Positions 6,621 through 14,341 of a stretch of DNA of 41,796 bases are shown here, piece by piece. The notes beneath the pieces were generated by a model. It saw only the letters and a list, made by a program, of their open reading frames with translations. It ran no database searches and was not told where the DNA came from. The stretch lies in the IMG/VR virus record IMGVR_UViG_3300037585_003009, positions 1-41,796 of that record, one strand, 5' to 3'. How positions within the stretch are numbered: position 1 is the stretch's first letter; every line of letters starts with the position of its first letter. The stretch is from a virus. A program made the position numbers and the translations under genes.

Positions 6621-6764
6621 ATGGATAATTTACCAAAAGAATTAAAAGAAAAATTAGAAAAGTTTGCAAAGCAAAGAGCTAATGAAGTAGAAGATGTTAG
6701 TATAGACGAGTTTATACAATGCGTATTAGATGGTGCGTTGTGGATGTACTCTAATGCCACATAA
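6621..6764 (+). CDS. Very small hypothetical protein (47 aa)
   Basis: Reads MDNLPKELKEKLEKFAKQ at the start and ends ALWMYSNAT. Strongly helical and charged at the N terminus. It stands between two attC-like spacers. Similar short proteins are common in integron-type cassettes. Function unknown. Confidence 0.6.
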   Translation: MDNLPKELKEKLEKFAKQRANEVEDVSIDEFIQCVLDGALWMYSNAT

Positions 6765-6785
6765 TGATCTGTGTAAAATTACGTT

Positions 6786-6846
6786 GTGTAGTGCAACGAA
6801 ACAATGAATTTTAAACCTTGTTAGCGTTTCGTTTTGAGCGTTGGCA
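6786..6846 (+). repeat. attC-like inverted repeat 4
   Basis: AACGAAAC (6795-6802) pairs perfectly with GTTTCGTT (6826-6833) around a 23-base loop. GTTGGC at 6840-6845 forms the outer right arm; the left outer arm is degenerate. It separates two tiny genes, as expected for a cassette junction. Confidence 0.4.
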
Positions 6847-6861
6847 GTAAAAGATAATAAG

Positions 6862-7020
6862 ATGAAAGTAAGTGTTGAATTTACCAAAAAGGAATTAGAG
6901 TTATTGAAGAAAGCATTATTGTTTGGAATTACTCATAATGAAAACAATAAAGAGGCGAATGAGATGAACAAGATTGATGCAAAACTAAATTTATTGTGTG
7001 CGTTGGCAAATGAACGCTAA
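6862..7020 (+). CDS. Very small hypothetical protein (52 aa)
   Basis: Reads MKVSVEFTKKELELLKKALL at the start and ends LCALANER. It is helical, and its stop codon lies in the next GCTAACGG spacer, as in cassette genes that run into their attC. Function unknown. Confidence 0.6.
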   Translation: MKVSVEFTKKELELLKKALLFGITHNENNKEANEMNKIDAKLNLLCALANER

Positions 7021-7050
7021 CGGTAATGGTATAACTGTAGTTGCGTGGAA
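7015..7050 (+). repeat. Degenerate attC-like spacer
   Basis: GCTAACGGTAATGGTATAAC and the following GTAGTTGCG resemble shortened attC arms, with AAC and GTT at the outer positions. Pairing is poor. It lies between the stop at 7020 and the start at 7078. Confidence 0.3.
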
Positions 7051-7077
7051 TTATGAACGAATTAAACAAATAAAGAA

Positions 7078-7314
7078 ATGAGTTTTAAAAAACAATTTAA
7101 AGAAAAACTAATTAAGGAAGATGCTTGGATTAGTTTAACAAACGAACAAAGAGAAAGTATTATAAATTTAGGTGAACAGCAATTGCAGTTATACCTTGTT
7201 AGCTACCGAAGGGAACTGTTAGAAAATTTTGCTGATTGGATGGATGAGAATGTGAATTTTGATGGCATAAGGCAAAATGAGATAGACTCTTATTTAGATA
7301 CAAAAATTTTGTAA
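7078..7314 (+). CDS. Hypothetical protein, last of cassette-like block
   Basis: A 78-aa acidic helical protein opening MSFKKQFKEKLIKEDAWISL. It ends six bases before the recurrent cassette-end sequence. Function unknown. Confidence 0.7.
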   Translation: MSFKKQFKEKLIKEDAWISLTNEQRESIINLGEQQLQLYLVSYRRELLENFADWMDENVNFDGIRQNEIDSYLDTKIL

Positions 7315-7319
7315 TTGTA

Positions 7320-7348
7320 GCTAACAACTAAATAAAACACACCAACCA
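7320..7348 (+). repeat. Recurrent cassette-end sequence, copy 3
   Basis: GCTAACAACTAAATAAAACAC followed by ACCAACCACTC. The right half runs directly into the first operator repeat of promoter P4, where other copies read ACTAACCGATTTA. Confidence 0.65.
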
Positions 7349-7414
7349 CTCATCAACATATACTACCGTTCATCACATTATCACAGATAAAACAAAATAG
7401 GTTGAGTATATTTG
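7345..7414 (+). promoter_or_regulatory. Tandem-repeat promoter P4
   Basis: Repeats ACCACTCATCA (7345) and ACCGTTCATCA (7365) are 20 bp apart, with TATATTTG at 7407-7414, 42 bp after the second. It drives the structured transcript 7420-7872. Unlike most other copies it lacks the AAAGTAA leader directly before an ATG. Confidence 0.8.
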
Positions 7415-7597
7415 AAGTGTCGGTTAAAGACAGGCGCACCCAAACGAGGGGCGTAGATTGAAATATTGACAGATAGCAAAACAAATCGCCAGTGTAGTCT
7501 AGAAATGCCGTGAAAATCGGGGCGATTAAGTTGGAGCTTGACTCCTATAATTCCAATGCACGCTTTTGCAGTTGAAGTTTTCGCACGGTCGTAGTAA

Positions 7598-7798
7598 ATG
7601 TTGAATCATTCCGACCCTTCAGGCGCGTTAGAAATGTTAGTGCAAAACTGTGGCTATCTGTCAATTGAAATAAGAAACGGAGTTTGGTATTCGAGGAGTA
7701 AACTAACATTATTAACTGAATGCGTTAAGCTAGGAGTAAGTGAAGGATTGAGTAGCCGAATCGCTCCGTTTCTTTTTGAAAATATTGGTACAAGGTAG
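7598..7798 (+). CDS. Possible 66-aa protein inside the structured transcript
   Basis: Open frame from ATG at 7598 (alternative ATG at 7634) to TAG at 7796. The protein would have one tryptophan, two cysteines and a helical C terminus with no recognised domain. The start region overlaps the 3' edge of the structured segment, so translation could be controlled by folding. It could also be a chance frame in an RNA gene. Confidence 0.45.
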   Translation: MLNHSDPSGALEMLVQNCGYLSIEIRNGVWYSRSKLTLLTECVKLGVSEGLSSRIAPFLFENIGTR

Positions 7799-7835
7799 CC
7801 ATCAAATACCTTATTGAATAGTGGTTGGTTAGGTT

Positions 7836-7872
7836 ATCCGCAGGTGTTTTTTAATGTCTGCGGATTTTTTTT
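7836..7872 (+). terminator. Rho-independent terminator
   Basis: ATCCGCAG (7836-7843) pairs perfectly with CTGCGGAT (7858-7865) across a 14-base loop and is followed by a run of eight T. It ends the transcript from P4 immediately before promoter P5. Confidence 0.9.
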
Positions 7873-7942
7873 ACCACTCATCATTGATATTAACCACTCA
7901 TCACAATAACCAGAAATACTTGGTAGCTGTGTATTATATTTG
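7873..7942 (+). promoter_or_regulatory. Tandem-repeat promoter P5
   Basis: Repeats ACCACTCATCA at 7873 and 7893, 20 bp apart, with TATATTTG at 7935-7942, 42 bp after the second. It directly follows a terminator, so it must start a new transcript. The leader AACAAAAAAGTAATT leads into the ATG at 7958. Confidence 0.85.
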
Positions 7943-7957
7943 AACAAAAAAGTAATT

Positions 7958-8119
7958 ATGACAGAACCAACAGAACAAGCAATCAAAGACGCTCACTTTT
8001 TCGCTAATGAACAAGGAGTTGAATTCGTAATATTAGACGATTTGAGCTACTGGCCAGACCACTGGATCGAACGCAACCCAAGTGCGGCCGATAGGATTAT
8101 TTACTCAACTTTAGATTAA
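7958..8119 (+). CDS. Small acidic protein (53 aa)
   Basis: Reads MTEPTEQAIKDAHFFANEQG and ends RIIYSTLD. It is the first gene behind promoter P5, preceded by the typical AAAGTAATT leader, which supports it in spite of its size. Function unknown. Confidence 0.75.
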   Translation: MTEPTEQAIKDAHFFANEQGVEFVILDDLSYWPDHWIERNPSAADRIIYSTLD

Positions 8120-8167
8120 ACAACACCAAATGAGAATTAAATAAAACACTTAAAACTTAAATAAGAC

Positions 8168-8317
8168 ATGAGTAAAGAAGAAATGAACAAACTACGACAA
8201 ATACAAATCCTACTAAAAGATTTGGGGTATAAGAATATAGCATTAGGGTGGGAAGAAAACCCCTTTGAAACACAAATAAAACTAACAGCAAGTAAACAAA
8301 TCAAGAGACATGAGTAG
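8168..8317 (+). CDS. Small hypothetical protein (49 aa)
   Basis: Reads MSKEEMNKLRQIQILLKDLG and ends KQIKRHE. The next gene starts inside its end (8-base overlap), consistent with a coupled operon from P5. Function unknown. Confidence 0.65.
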   Translation: MSKEEMNKLRQIQILLKDLGYKNIALGWEENPFETQIKLTASKQIKRHE

Positions 8318-8585
8318 AGAACAAACACCGATTTCGCCATTGTCAATTGCAACAAAGTCCGTGTACGGCTTATATGATAGCTTAACGGATGCGCAGGAAA
8401 TAATTGATATTTCAAAAGACATTCAAAGATTAGTTAAAATTAAAGTACAGGAAGCTCTTAGTCCAATAATTGAAGAATGTAAAACAGTTATTGATAATCC
8501 TAATCAATTAGAAACTACAAAAGGATTCGCGTCTATGATTTGGTATGAGCTACAAAACGCGCACCAAACAAATAACTATGAATAA
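8310..8585 (+). CDS. Hypothetical protein
   Basis: A 91-aa mostly helical protein opening MSREQTPISPLSIATKSVYG. It overlaps both neighbours by 8 bases. Function unknown. Confidence 0.7.
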   Translation: MSREQTPISPLSIATKSVYGLYDSLTDAQEIIDISKDIQRLVKIKVQEALSPIIEECKTVIDNPNQLETTKGFASMIWYELQNAHQTNNYE

Positions 8586-8871
8586 AAGAAAGAAAGAAAT
8601 ACACGTAATAACAAATGCAGGATGCGCACAGTTTCCTAAAGATTCTATTCACCCTCTACAAATAGATGAAGAGGGCATAAGATGGACAATAAACGGAGTA
8701 AACAGCATACACCCAAGCGTAGACAGTAAGAAGGTATATTCTGAAAGGGTGCAGGGTAAAATGTGTAGGTTGTGCGGTAATATGTTCAATTACAACGGTG
8801 CAAAAGCATTTCGAGAAGGTAAGTGTTCAAGATGTTACAAAAGACTTACCAAGACAGTTAGTGAGGGATAA
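8578..8871 (+). CDS. Zinc-ribbon-like hypothetical protein
   Basis: A 97-aa protein. I take the ATG at 8578, which overlaps the upstream stop, rather than 8545. The C-terminal half carries CRLCGNMF and, 17 residues on, CSRCYKR: two CxxC pairs that probably bind zinc. It may bind nucleic acid, but nothing more specific is visible. A degenerate TAACG spacer follows. Confidence 0.65.
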   Translation: MNKRKKEIHVITNAGCAQFPKDSIHPLQIDEEGIRWTINGVNSIHPSVDSKKVYSERVQGKMCRLCGNMFNYNGAKAFREGKCSRCYKRLTKTVSEG

Positions 8872-8912
8872 CGCTCTGGGTATGGAGTGGTTTTTTACGG
8901 ATTTTAAAATGA

Positions 8913-9410
8913 ATGATTATGATTACTAGAAAGCAAATAGAGGAAATATTAGATGACACTTTAGAAGGAGATAACCCACCAGATTCAGCACCTACTGTTG
9001 TTGGTAAAGAGGAATGTGTAAATAGACTTATGGAGTTAGTAAAAAACTGCTCTATACCTGTTGTTAGCCAACAACGTGAACTGTTAGCTTTTAGGAAATG
9101 GCAAAAAGATAATTGGAAAGATGTCTACTTGTACAGCGATGATTTTATGATTAGTGAATTTTTTATAAAAATGAAAATAGATTTAGAACAAGCGTTAAAC
9201 CACCCTTTATGGATGGAACACGAGAGAAATAAAAGTCTTTACCAAATGGATGGTAAGAGAGATAAATGGGAAATAGTGTATTACCCAATATTTCAAGATG
9301 GTAAAACACAAGAATATTATGACGAACCGAGAGCGTTAATGCAAAACATTGATAAGGGTGGCTTTTGGAGCAAAGAAGTCCCTTTAAGGTACTTGGTTAA
9401 AATTAATTAA
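8913..9410 (+). CDS. Hypothetical protein
   Basis: A 165-aa soluble protein opening MIMITRKQIEEILDDTLEG. The stretch QQRELLAFRKWQKDNW is followed by YLYSDDFMISEFF, a pattern seen in uncharacterised cassette or phage proteins of Bacteroidota. The upstream spacer holds TAACGCTCTGGGTATGGAG, a possible attC remnant. Function unknown. Confidence 0.7.
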   Translation: MIMITRKQIEEILDDTLEGDNPPDSAPTVVGKEECVNRLMELVKNCSIPVVSQQRELLAFRKWQKDNWKDVYLYSDDFMISEFFIKMKIDLEQALNHPLWMEHERNKSLYQMDGKRDKWEIVYYPIFQDGKTQEYYDEPRALMQNIDKGGFWSKEVPLRYLVKIN

Positions 9411-9443
9411 CCATAATGGACAAGAATAAAAAACTTAACGATT

Positions 9444-9698
9444 ATGAAAGATAAACTTAGAAAGTTAGCAGAAGATTACACAGTAAGCACAGAAGCTGCA
9501 CAAGCACTCTACAATGAGTTATGTGTTTTATTTAGTGTTAGCAATAGTGCATTGATTGACTATATTGAAAATGAAGCTGAAATAGCTATGCCAATAAATG
9601 AATTAATGCACGAAGACGGCAGACACCTAACAAAAAAGGAATATGGCAAAGTGCTTCTTAAATACTTGGTAAAAGAACTGAGGGAGCATTATTGCTAA
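9444..9698 (+). CDS. Hypothetical protein, last of cassette-like block
   Basis: An 84-aa acidic helical protein opening MKDKLRKLAEDYTVSTEAAQ. Its stop codon is embedded in the recurrent end sequence GCTAACAACC. Function unknown. Confidence 0.7.
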   Translation: MKDKLRKLAEDYTVSTEAAQALYNELCVLFSVSNSALIDYIENEAEIAMPINELMHEDGRHLTKKEYGKVLLKYLVKELREHYC

Positions 9699-9727
9699 CA
9701 ACCAAATAAAAAACACTAACCGATTTA
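9694..9727 (+). repeat. Recurrent cassette-end sequence, copy 4
   Basis: GCTAACAACCAAATAAAAAACACTAACCG then ATTTA, nearly the same as the copies at 2973 and 4674. It overlaps the stop codon of the preceding gene. Confidence 0.65.
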
Positions 9728-9742
9728 GCAAAACAGATAAAG

Positions 9743-9970
9743 ATGACTAAGTACAGAATAAAAGAATACCAAGGGAAGTTTACAGTAGAGATAAGAGAGT
9801 TCGAAGAAATTCAAAGAGGTCAGATGCGTGAAAAATGGGTAAAATGGAAAAGTATTATAGGTGATACAATTAAATACGACACCCTCCAAGAAGCTAAGGA
9901 AGCTATTGATGACGATATAATGTTCAGTAAAGAACCAAAGTACCACTACTACCCAGAAGAGACAAAATAA
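9743..9970 (+). CDS. Hypothetical protein
   Basis: A 75-aa protein opening MTKYRIKEYQGKFTVEIREF, strand-rich at the start, with tryptophan pairs in the middle (KWVKWKS). It lies between the last cassette-like block and the packaging operon. Function unknown. Confidence 0.7.
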   Translation: MTKYRIKEYQGKFTVEIREFEEIQRGQMREKWVKWKSIIGDTIKYDTLQEAKEAIDDDIMFSKEPKYHYYPEETK

Positions 9971-9978
9971 ATAATTCG

Positions 9979-9986
9979 TAAATTTG
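9979..9986 (+). promoter_or_regulatory. Possible -7 box upstream of packaging genes
   Basis: TAAATTTG fits TANNTTTG, but no TTTG lies at the -33 position and the ACCACTCATCA pair is absent. It could be a late promoter for the packaging operon. If so, transcription would start at about the ATG at 9992, favouring the internal ATG at 10007. Confidence 0.35.
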
Positions 9987-9991
9987 AATAG

Positions 9992-10258
9992 ATGAAAGGG
10001 GAAACAATGGAGCGATCAAAAGACTACATAGAAATTGAAAAGCGAAGACAAAGATTAGAGGAAGCATTAAGTACATCAAAAGCTTTTAGCGAAGCTGTAT
10101 TAACGGCTAGAAAAAAAGATGAATTGCCCAATAATCCAATATACAGAATGGCTAATCCAGACAGTTTAATATTAAGAGGATCACTTGATACATTAATCGG
10201 TCTTTTTGCCTACTCATATTTAGAGCAATTGATTGAAGCTCATAAACAAAATAAGTAA
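9992..10258 (+). CDS. Hypothetical protein upstream of terminase
   Basis: An 88-aa protein, helical and highly charged in the first half. The ATG at 10007 is an alternative start. It ends three bases before the small terminase gene. Function unknown; the position suggests a role in packaging or late control. Confidence 0.65.
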   Translation: MKGETMERSKDYIEIEKRRQRLEEALSTSKAFSEAVLTARKKDELPNNPIYRMANPDSLILRGSLDTLIGLFAYSYLEQLIEAHKQNK

Positions 10259-10261
10259 ACA

Positions 10262-10762
10262 ATGGCAGCACCAAAAGGAAACCAATACTGGAAAAAACGC
10301 AGTAAGCACGGAAGAGATAAAATAATAAAAAGCCCTGAAGCTTTAGCAGAATCATCTGACGAATACTTTCAGTGGTGCGTAGATAATCCAGTAATACAAA
10401 CAGAGTGGAAAGGTAAACCACTAGAACTAGTAGAAACACCTCACCCAAGAGCGTTCAAAAAAAACGAATTAGCTAGATTTTGTGGTGTTGCTCAATGGCG
10501 AACATTAGAAGAGTTGTGCGGTAAAAAAGACGAAGAACAAACACAAATACAAAAAGATTTTTCGCAAGTTCTTACACGTATAGAGGGGATTATAGCCGAT
10601 ATGAAGTACACGTACGCAGTAGTTGGTATGTTTAATTCTACTATTGTGGCTCGTGATTTATCACTAAAAGACAGACACGACCACACAACAGACGACGACA
10701 AGTTAGACAACAATGTGACTTTCGAAATTATACGATCCAATGAATGTAAGGACGACAAATAA
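10262..10762 (+). CDS. terS: Terminase small subunit (DNA-packaging protein, gp3-like)
   Basis: A 166-aa protein opening MAAPKGNQYWKKRSKHGR, the start typical of gp3-type DNA-packaging proteins. Next come P..AF..NELARFCGV, a likely DNA-binding helical part, and a helical middle (FSQVLTRIEGIIADMKY) suited to ring assembly. It would recognise phage DNA and load the large subunit. It overlaps the large terminase gene by 23 bases. Identification rests on this start, on size and on position. Confidence 0.8.
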   Translation: MAAPKGNQYWKKRSKHGRDKIIKSPEALAESSDEYFQWCVDNPVIQTEWKGKPLELVETPHPRAFKKNELARFCGVAQWRTLEELCGKKDEEQTQIQKDFSQVLTRIEGIIADMKYTYAVVGMFNSTIVARDLSLKDRHDHTTDDDKLDNNVTFEIIRSNECKDDK

Positions 10763-11984
10763 TTTTGAATTCCTACTTGATAATTTTAATAAGTATCGAG
10801 GTATAGGTTTGCCTGGCGGTACAAGGTCTGCAAAGTCAATTAGTGCGATGCAGTTTATAGGGCTAAAATGCTTTGAAAGCAAAGGAAAAGAGATAATTAT
10901 AGGACGAGACACTTTAGCCAACCTAAAGAAAACTACACTAAATGATTTTAAAGCGGTCTGCTACGGTCAAAAAGGAATAGACCCGCTATACCCTAAGCTA
11001 AGGATTTACGACGAACACAGCAACCCTAGATGTGAGATAAACGGGAATCTAATAAACTTCTTTGGTTTAAATGATGACATAATGCGTACTCATGGTATGG
11101 ATAGTGATATATTTTACCTGAATGAAGCTGTAGCGATTAACAAATATTGCTATAACCAACTTAACCAAAGATGCAGAGAGGGTTACATACTTGATTGGAA
11201 TCCATCAGAACCAAATTCATGGTGCTATGAATTAGAGTCGCGGGAAGATGTTATTTTCAATTATTCATCATACCTCGACAATCCTTTTTTAAGTAAAGCA
11301 ATTGTTGATGAAATCGAAGCCTATTGCCCCTGGAACTTTGATGATCTACACCTACCAGAAGAAGAGAGAAGACCAAACGAGACAAATATAAGCCGTAAAA
11401 CAGCAGATAAAAAAATGTGGACAGTTTACGGAAAGGGTGAAATTCACAGAGGTAAAGAAATAATATTCCCTGAGTGGAAGATATACAAAGATGCACCAGA
11501 AAGTTATGACTACAAGTTTTATGGGTTAGATTGGGGTTGGAATGATCCTTTAGCCTTTATGGAAATAACAATAGTAGGGAATAAGCTTTACATCAAAGAG
11601 TTGCTATACGGGAGCGAAATAAAACCAGAAACATACATACCAGTTATACTAGATCAGCCACTGTTAAAAAGTCAAAAGGTGTATTTAGTATGTGACAATT
11701 CAGAGCCTAAAAGTATAACCGAGTTAAGAAGTAAAAATATTTCTGCGGTAGGAGCTAAGAAACCTAAAGGCTCAATTATGGACGGCATAAACCAGCTAAA
11801 CAGGTATCAAATATTTATACACGAGGATAGCTACAACTGTCAAAGAGAAGCGAATACGTACAAATACAAGGTAGACAGTAAAACGGGGTTAGTTTTGGAT
11901 GTGCCAATAGATAAAAATAATCATTGTTGGGACGCGGTACGCTACCCTGTACAAATGTTCTTAGACAACAAAACCCTAAAGTAA
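10740..11984 (+). CDS. terL: Terminase large subunit
   Basis: A 414-aa packaging motor with ATPase and nuclease domains. The Walker A loop is GGTRSAKS (residues 26-33). Walker B with the catalytic glutamate is DIFYLNEA (123-130). The RNase H-like nuclease shows its acidic residues at D264 (YGLDWGWNDP), D319 (VCDNSEP) and D398 (HCWDAVRY). Length and motif order match PBSX/Terminase_3-type large subunits. It cuts concatemers and pumps DNA into proheads docked on the portal encoded next. The end overlap of the window would fit headful or terminal-repeat packaging, but the type cannot be read directly. Confidence 0.95.
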   Translation: MNVRTTNNFEFLLDNFNKYRGIGLPGGTRSAKSISAMQFIGLKCFESKGKEIIIGRDTLANLKKTTLNDFKAVCYGQKGIDPLYPKLRIYDEHSNPRCEINGNLINFFGLNDDIMRTHGMDSDIFYLNEAVAINKYCYNQLNQRCREGYILDWNPSEPNSWCYELESREDVIFNYSSYLDNPFLSKAIVDEIEAYCPWNFDDLHLPEEERRPNETNISRKTADKKMWTVYGKGEIHRGKEIIFPEWKIYKDAPESYDYKFYGLDWGWNDPLAFMEITIVGNKLYIKELLYGSEIKPETYIPVILDQPLLKSQKVYLVCDNSEPKSITELRSKNISAVGAKKPKGSIMDGINQLNRYQIFIHEDSYNCQREANTYKYKVDSKTGLVLDVPIDKNNHCWDAVRYPVQMFLDNKTLK

Positions 11985-12091
11985 TACACATAAATGATAA
12001 CCTACACGGAGTCAAGTATGCAAAAAGTGTGTAATTGATAAGAATCTAAACAACATGATGACGTTTTTTTAATCATATACAAAAAAATTTG

Positions 12092-12099
12092 TACTTTTG
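12092..12099 (+). promoter_or_regulatory. Possible late promoter -7 box before portal
   Basis: The 133-base gap between terL and the portal gene contains TACTTTTG, which fits TANNTTTG, behind a T-rich and A-rich stretch. No -33 TTTG is present. It is the only gap in the head operon long enough for a promoter. Confidence 0.4.
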
Positions 12100-12117
12100 A
12101 TTTCAAACGTTTGGTAA

Positions 12118-13383
12118 ATGGCAAACTTCATTACGAAGGTAATAGATAAATCAATTGACAGAATTGCGCGTAAATCGCAGTCTATAAACTTCTACCCAGC
12201 AAATAAGAAAGTGTTTAGCCTTTTTGGTGGTGTTCTTAGTAATAGAGAGTATGCCGACCTAGAAACATTGATCAAATATTTTGAGTGCCACCCGTTAGTG
12301 TTTGAGGTAATAGACAACGTTTCCCAAAATGTAAGTCACATACCTTTAAAGATTACAACATCCAGAGACAGTGAAAAAGCTTTAGCGAACTCACGAATTT
12401 TAGAGATGTTACCAGCAGATATTCGTTATCAAGTAGTAGCTTCAATTGAATCATGTGGCAATGCGTTTCTTTATTTCCGTAAAGGTATCGGAATGGGTGA
12501 AGAAGTGGAATTCTGGTATGCCCCAAACGTAACTATAACAACATCAACAGTAACAGGAGAAGTTACGAAATACTGTTATTACGATGAGCATACTGGCACT
12601 TACGATGTACAGGGCGAGGATTTACAATACGTTCTACATTTAAAAAACCCGCAAATATCACAACATTATTGTGTTGATCTAGGTTTTTCGAAGTTGCAGG
12701 GGATGATGGATGTAGTAGAAAGCTCTAAGGAAAAATTTATAGCTGAGAAATCTATCTTTAAAAATAAAGGCGTTTCTGGGTTAATTGTATCAAAGACAGA
12801 TATTCCACTACTTGAGCCAGACAGAAAAGCACAGCAAGCAGATTTTGATGAACGAATAGGAGGGGCACAAAAGTTTGGAGGTGTGGCATTAACGTCTAAC
12901 GATGTTAATTTTCTACCTATTGGGATGAGTCCAACAGATTTAAAAATGTTGGAAGGTATAGTGTCAGATTTGCGCAGACTATGTTCAGCGTATAATTTAA
13001 GCTCGGTACTATTTAACGATGTTGCTAACTCGAAGTTTGACAACATGGAGGAAGCAGAAAAACAGGCTTATATAAACTGCTACATACCAACAGCCGAGAA
13101 AATATATCCCAAGATATTTGAATGGCTTAGTGAGCTACTAAATATTGACGAAATACCAAACGTAGACAAAACGAAAATCGAGGTGATTAAGTCAAGTACT
13201 AATGTAGTTGCAATGGCTTTGAAAGATTTTGATATACAAGTACAAAGAGATTTAGTTAGCCAAATGACCACAGACGAAGCGAGAGAGCTTTTAACACTTG
13301 GAGCGTTACCACAAGGTCAAACGGTAATAGGTAAGAACGGAAACACGCAAAGCAATGGAGAAGGAAGTGAAGAAGGGAATTGA
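12118..13383 (+). CDS. Portal protein (HK97 family)
   Basis: A 421-aa protein that forms the dodecameric ring at the capsid vertex through which DNA enters. The N-terminal part has the HPLVFEVIDNVSQNVSHIPL helix (about residues 59-78), and the GNAFLYFRKG strand and the NLSSVLFND segment are typical of HK97-type portals. The C terminus is a low-complexity Asn/Gly/Glu tail. It lies between terL and the protease/capsid genes, as expected. Confidence 0.9.
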   Translation: MANFITKVIDKSIDRIARKSQSINFYPANKKVFSLFGGVLSNREYADLETLIKYFECHPLVFEVIDNVSQNVSHIPLKITTSRDSEKALANSRILEMLPADIRYQVVASIESCGNAFLYFRKGIGMGEEVEFWYAPNVTITTSTVTGEVTKYCYYDEHTGTYDVQGEDLQYVLHLKNPQISQHYCVDLGFSKLQGMMDVVESSKEKFIAEKSIFKNKGVSGLIVSKTDIPLLEPDRKAQQADFDERIGGAQKFGGVALTSNDVNFLPIGMSPTDLKMLEGIVSDLRRLCSAYNLSSVLFNDVANSKFDNMEEAEKQAYINCYIPTAEKIYPKIFEWLSELLNIDEIPNVDKTKIEVIKSSTNVVAMALKDFDIQVQRDLVSQMTTDEARELLTLGALPQGQTVIGKNGNTQSNGEGSEEGN

Positions 13384-13483
13384 AAAGCTAGAAGAAAAAA
13401 TTAAATCTATGAAGGACTGCGACACTAAGACGCAAATCCTTAAAGACATAGAAAACAAGAAACAAAACACAGTACTAAAATGA
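13355..13483 (+). CDS. Small lysine-rich coiled-coil protein (42 aa)
   Basis: A short frame starting inside the portal gene (29-base overlap) whose TGA overlaps the next ATG as ATGA. Alternating Glu and Lys with hydrophobic positions suggest one coiled-coil helix. It fills an otherwise unexplained gap of about 100 bases in a tight operon, which supports it. Function unknown. Confidence 0.55.
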   Translation: MEKEVKKGIEKLEEKIKSMKDCDTKTQILKDIENKKQNTVLK

Positions 13484-14334
13484 GCGTTTTAAAGTTTCAA
13501 GATAAGGAGTTTAGCACTAGGCAAGAATTGTTTAAGCACTTGCGAGATAATCACGATAGACTTATACAACAAAAGAAAGCGATTGTAAAATATACCGACT
13601 CAGTTAGTGTTAAGTCATTTAGTAACGATCAAGCAAAAGCCGATACAACCAAAGAACTATCATCATTCGACTGGATGAAGGAAGGATATGTATATCCTGT
13701 AATTAACTCAACGGGCTACATGGATAGCCATAGTGACGTTCATTTATCTAGCATTTGGAATAAAAGCGCACAAGAAAAAAACGGAATGATCGTGTGGGAT
13801 AGTAACCACGAGCTAAAAATAGGTTCAGAGGTAGCGTATCCGAAAGACGTAAATATTATGTTGAAAGATATGCGTTTTAGTGATCTAGGTTATAATTCTA
13901 ATAAACAGACTACAGCACTGATCTTTGAGGTTCAGAAGGATGCAATAGTAAATAAAAGCATCATAGACAGAATTGACAAAGGTATAGCTACTCAACATTC
14001 GGTACGTATGAGATACGTAAAGATGGAATTTGCGATGAATTCAAACGAGGAGGAGGATCAGTTATACAAAATGCGCTATGATAAGTACATTGAAGACATT
14101 GCAAATAAAGAGATAGCCGAAGATCAAGGTTATTTCTGGGCAGTACTTGAAGCTGAAATCGTTGCCGAAGGGTCAAGCGTTGTAAATGGATCAAACGATA
14201 TTACACCTATGTTGATAGGTAAAAGCATTGAGCCGTCGAAAGGCACTCAATCAGATGAGCCGTCTGCGGACACTCAGAAAGAAGAAGCTCGGAAACGAGT
14301 ATTGTTAAACATGGCTAAAGCAGCCAGTAAATAA
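13480..14334 (+). CDS. Prohead protease-like protein
   Basis: A 284-aa protein between portal and capsid genes, where HK97-type phages encode the maturation protease. YVYPVINSTGYMDSHSDVHL (about 71-90) is followed by IVWDSNHELKIGSEV, which could hold the active-site histidine. A segment at about 165-180 (GIATQHSVRMRYV) could hold the serine, and LEAEIVAEGSSVVNG resembles the closing strand of the S78 protease fold. The C-terminal tail (from about 240) is charged and scaffold-like. The catalytic assignment is inference. Confidence 0.6.
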   Translation: MSVLKFQDKEFSTRQELFKHLRDNHDRLIQQKKAIVKYTDSVSVKSFSNDQAKADTTKELSSFDWMKEGYVYPVINSTGYMDSHSDVHLSSIWNKSAQEKNGMIVWDSNHELKIGSEVAYPKDVNIMLKDMRFSDLGYNSNKQTTALIFEVQKDAIVNKSIIDRIDKGIATQHSVRMRYVKMEFAMNSNEEEDQLYKMRYDKYIEDIANKEIAEDQGYFWAVLEAEIVAEGSSVVNGSNDITPMLIGKSIEPSKGTQSDEPSADTQKEEARKRVLLNMAKAASK

Positions 14335-14341
14335 AAATAAA

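Larger units (their letters stand above)
7420..7872 (+). ncRNA. Candidate structured transcript with its own promoter and terminator
   Basis: About 450 nt lie between promoter P4 and a strong terminator. The first 180 nt have no gene, are richer in G and C than the neighbours and contain many hairpins. TGTC/GACA is near the 5' end. CGC-CCC pairs with GGGG-CG around AAACGA. AATCGCC pairs with GGCGATT and contains CCG/CGG. GGAG pairs with CTCC, and TTGGA with TCCAA. GTCGG (near 7419) can also pair with CCGAC (near 7612), closing the whole. The 3' half could encode a 66-aa protein. It may be a long leader, a dual-function RNA or an untranslated RNA. It matches no RNA family I can name. Confidence 0.45.
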
